Of a stretch of 64,000 nt of DNA, positions 62,010-64,000 are shown one piece after another. Every line of letters starts with the position of its first letter. The first letter of the stretch is position 1. The position numbers and the translations under genes were made by a program. The notes under the pieces are model-generated. The model made no database searches, had not been told where the DNA came from, and saw only the letters and a list, made by a program, of their open reading frames with translations. Source of the DNA: Halomonas sp. GFAJ-1. GTDB taxonomy: Bacteria; Pseudomonadota; Gammaproteobacteria; Pseudomonadales; Halomonadaceae. Location: contig CP016490.1 in assembly GCA_002966495.1 (NCBI GenBank), positions 2,294,001 through 2,358,000 of the forward strand. Reading direction: 5' to 3'.

Positions 62010-62226
62010 GATGTTCTCCCTGAAAGTTGAGTTGCACCACCAAAGGCATGTGCCGATGGTGCACCAACGAAACAAAGCCCATTATAGGCGTCTGCGTGGC
62101 GGTTAGGTCAATCTGCTCATGCGCTTAGCGATCGAGCAGCGTATAATTAGCCTCTTTTCGTAGGGTAGGGCATGGGCTTCGCGTGAGGTGCATGGGCTAC
62201 GCTAAGCGCTGAGGGAGGCGAATCAG

Positions 62227-63408
62227 ATGCCATCATCATCTGCACAGCAGGTATCAGGTCAGGCTCAGCGGCAAACGCCGATGGAGCGTTATCGCGCTGA
62301 TTTAGTGCGCGACGACTTCCAATACGATCCAGCACAAGAGGCTGCCGTTAAGCACCTGCAAAGGCTTTACGATGAGCTGGTAGCGGCGCCCGCCGTCGCA
62401 CCCAAAGCGATGGTAGCCAATAAAGGCTTTAAGGCCAAAATGGCTGGGTTGATGGGTAAGAAAAGCTCACCTAGCGAGCCGGTATTGCCGGCGGTGAGGG
62501 GGATCTATTTTTGGGGGGGAGTAGGGCGTGGAAAAACCTATTTAGTTGATACGTTTTATGAAGCGCTGCCTTTCCCCGATAAAATGCGCACTCACTTTCA
62601 CCGTTTTATGCAACGGGTGCACAACGAGCTCACCCATTATAAAGGGGAAAAAAATCCTCTAACGCTAATAGCGGGTAAATTTGCTACCGAGGCTCGGGTT
62701 ATATGCTTTGATGAGTTTTTCGTCAAAGATATTACCGACGCCATGATTTTGGCCACTTTGCTTGAAGCGTTGTTTGAGCGCGGCGTTGTGCTAGTTGCCA
62801 CTTCTAATATCGTACCGGACGAGCTCTATAAAGATGGCTTGCAACGCGCGCGTTTTATCCCTGCCATTGAGCTTGTGAACCGGCACTGCGATGTCGTCAA
62901 TGTGGATTCAGGGGTGGATTATCGTTTGCGAGCACTTGAGCGTGCTGAAATTTTTCATGCGCCCCTTGATGCTGCGGCAGAGCAGGAGCTATCGCGCAGC
63001 TTTCGTGAGATTTCAGGGCATGTTGGTGAAGAGGGCGCGCCATTAGAAGTCAATCACCGTGTTCTGAAAACGCGCCGATTGCATGATGATGTGGCATGGT
63101 TTGAATTTGCTGAGCTTTGCGACGGCCCGCGCAGTCAAAACGACTATATTGAGCTGGCTCGTGAGTTTCATACGGTTTTAGTGTCCAACGTGATTCAGAT
63201 GAATGCCAAAACCGATGATCAGGCGCGCCGCTTCATTAATATGGTTGATGAGTTTTACGACCGAGGCGTCAAGCTTTTGATGTCGGCGGAAGTACCTGTG
63301 GAACTGTTATATACTGATGGAAAATTAACCTTTGAATTTCAGCGTACGCTTTCACGCCTTCAGGAAATGCAGTCCCACGAATATCTCGCCTTGGCTCACA
63401 AGCCCTAA
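62227..63408 (+). CDS. zapE: Cell division AFG1-like ATPase ZapE
   Basis: ZapE is an ATPase of the AFG1 family that acts on the Z-ring under stress. The Walker A motif GGVGRGKT is at residues 97-104, preceded by RGIYFW; Walker B is VICFDEFFVKD, and SNIVPDELYKDGLQR is a family block. The length of 393 residues is usual. An N-terminal stretch (about 1-20) is Ser/Gln-rich. The zapE-rplM neighbourhood is conserved in Gammaproteobacteria. Confidence 0.94.
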   Translation: MPSSSAQQVSGQAQRQTPMERYRADLVRDDFQYDPAQEAAVKHLQRLYDELVAAPAVAPKAMVANKGFKAKMAGLMGKKSSPSEPVLPAVRGIYFWGGVGRGKTYLVDTFYEALPFPDKMRTHFHRFMQRVHNELTHYKGEKNPLTLIAGKFATEARVICFDEFFVKDITDAMILATLLEALFERGVVLVATSNIVPDELYKDGLQRARFIPAIELVNRHCDVVNVDSGVDYRLRALERAEIFHAPLDAAAEQELSRSFREISGHVGEEGAPLEVNHRVLKTRRLHDDVAWFEFAELCDGPRSQNDYIELAREFHTVLVSNVIQMNAKTDDQARRFINMVDEFYDRGVKLLMSAEVPVELLYTDGKLTFEFQRTLSRLQEMQSHEYLALAHKP

Positions 63409-63515
63409 AAGATTAATGGTGTCAGGGTGTGTCGATATTGGTTTAAGCACTGCCTAGTGATGCAGGGCGTCGTTACTGAGTAACGAGAAAAGTCCGATAA
63501 AAGTAGCGGTGGTAC

Positions 63516-63544
63516 TTAACTTGGCGGAAGCCATGTTGTAGAAT
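63516..63544 (+). promoter_or_regulatory. Candidate sigma-70 promoter of rplM
   Basis: TTAACT (63516-63521) and TAGAAT (63539-63544) are separated by 17 bases, matching -35 and -10 hexamers at four and five of six positions. It would give a leader of about 105 bases before rplM. Confidence 0.45.
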
Positions 63545-63559
63545 GCCGCCTCGCTACAT

Positions 63560-63619
63560 GTTGCCAGCGTTAGTTGGCAACCAAAAAAAATAGGGATGGT
63601 GCACCACCGCCTAGCGGTG
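63560..63619 (+). promoter_or_regulatory. rplM 5' leader with two hairpins
   Basis: Two inverted repeats lie in the leader: GTTGCCA (63560-63566) with TGGCAAC (63575-63581), and CACCGC (63605-63610) with GCGGTG (63614-63619). A run of eight A lies between them. In E. coli the rplM-rpsI leader is a target of L13 autoregulation, so these are candidates for such control; that is inference. Confidence 0.45.
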
Positions 63620-63656
63620 TTTGTCACCCAACACACTTAATCTGGTGATTTCATCC

Positions 63657-64000
63657 ATGAAGACGTTCAGTGCTAAGCCGCAGTCCGTCCAGCGCGACTG
63701 GTATGTTGTCGACGCTACGGACAAAACGCTCGGTCGTCTGGCAACCGAGATTGCTCGCCGCTTGCGTGGTAAGCATAAGCCCGAATTTACCCCTCACGTT
63801 GATACTGGCGACTATATCGTTGTTATCAATGCCGAGAAAGTCCAAGTGACCGGCAACAAGGCGAAGGCTAAAACCTACTACCGCCACACTGGTTACCCGG
63901 GCGGTCTGCGTTCCATGACGTTTGACAAAATGCTTGATCATGCGCCTGAGCGTATCATTGAGTTTGCTGTTAAAGGCATGTTACCGAAAGGCCCGTTAGG
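63657..64000 (+). CDS. rplM: 50S ribosomal protein L13 (3' end cut by window edge)
   Basis: L13 is an early-assembly 50S protein. The first 114 residues are visible: it begins MKTFSAKPQSVQRDWYVVDA, followed by DKTLGRLATEIARRLRGKHK, DTGDYIVVINAEKVQVTG, KTYYRHTGYPGG and AVKGMLPKGPLG, all typical of the family. The frame is still open at the right edge, so the last part is outside the window. rpsI normally follows. ATG 63657 is preceded by a leader of about 105 bases if the promoter at 63516 is correct. Confidence 0.96.
   Translation, partial: MKTFSAKPQSVQRDWYVVDATDKTLGRLATEIARRLRGKHKPEFTPHVDTGDYIVVINAEKVQVTGNKAKAKTYYRHTGYPGGLRSMTFDKMLDHAPERIIEFAVKGMLPKGPL

Noticed and set aside
63454..63636. 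A 60-residue minus-strand frame in the rplM leader
   Set aside because: No ribosome binding site, no family character, and it covers the likely rplM promoter.
1..64000. Search for defence islands, toxin-antitoxin pairs, prophage, integrase or transposase genes
   Set aside because: Every sizeable frame is accounted for by conserved housekeeping genes, so no accessory element or novel system is supported.

Overview
The window reads as one contiguous, gene-dense chromosomal segment of a Gammaproteobacterium, most likely a Halomonas/Vreelandella-type member of the Halomonadaceae. That placement is inference: it rests on protein resemblance, a mid-50s G+C composition judged by eye, and a gene order that closely follows Pseudomonas while differing in detail. 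About 61 protein genes are supported. rsgA is cut by the left edge and rplM by the right edge. I see no tRNA, rRNA, CRISPR array, insertion sequence, prophage or integron, and no intergenic gap exceeds 300 bases.

Region 1 (1-16250) is a Pseudomonas-like housekeeping block. rsgA (minus), orn (plus) and queG (minus) precede a long plus-strand run nnr-tsaE-amiC-mutL-miaA-hfq-hflX-hflK-hflC-hisZ-purA, which ends at a very strong intrinsic terminator. It covers metabolite repair, tRNA modification (t6A, i6A, queuosine), cell-wall amidase, mismatch repair, RNA chaperone, ribosome-associated GTPases, the HflKC membrane complex, and the regulatory subunit of histidine biosynthesis.

Region 2 (16250-32998) is a mosaic of short transcription units: cobO, yajQ, pepN, a lipid kinase, an unrecognised acidic lipoprotein, a cold-shock protein, a LysE exporter, the lytic transglycosylase slt, a DUF1232 protein, htpG (with a near-consensus sigma-32 promoter), gpsA-sixA, and gatC-gatA-gatB on the minus strand.

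Region 3 (32998-45008) starts divergently from gatC with the cell-shape operon mreB-mreC-mreD, then maf-rng-yhdP-tldD; the second TldD/E protease subunit pmbA follows, with darP on the opposite strand between them.

Region 4 (45049-52174, minus) is kdsD-kdsC-lptC-lptA-lptB-rpoN-hpf-ptsN-rapZ-ptsO: LPS sugar synthesis and LPS transport joined to sigma-54 and the nitrogen-related phosphotransferase branch. It diverges at a 287-base gap containing a perfect hairpin from Region 5 (52462-59269, plus): mlaF-E-D-C-B (lipid asymmetry), ibaG, murA, hisG, hisD. HisG is the short form that needs HisZ, encoded 42 kb away in the same window.

Region 6 (59293-64000): an AlgW/DegS-type periplasmic protease, a NIF3 protein, zapG, zapE, and the rplM leader and gene.

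Nothing here qualifies as a previously undescribed system. The most interesting points are local: an acidic lipoprotein with a duplicated helical segment, an exact tandem duplication inside pepN, a repeat tract in hflK, a diverged STAS motif in MlaB, the split HisG/HisZ enzyme, the heat-shock promoter of htpG, and several strong inverted repeats at gene ends and between operons.
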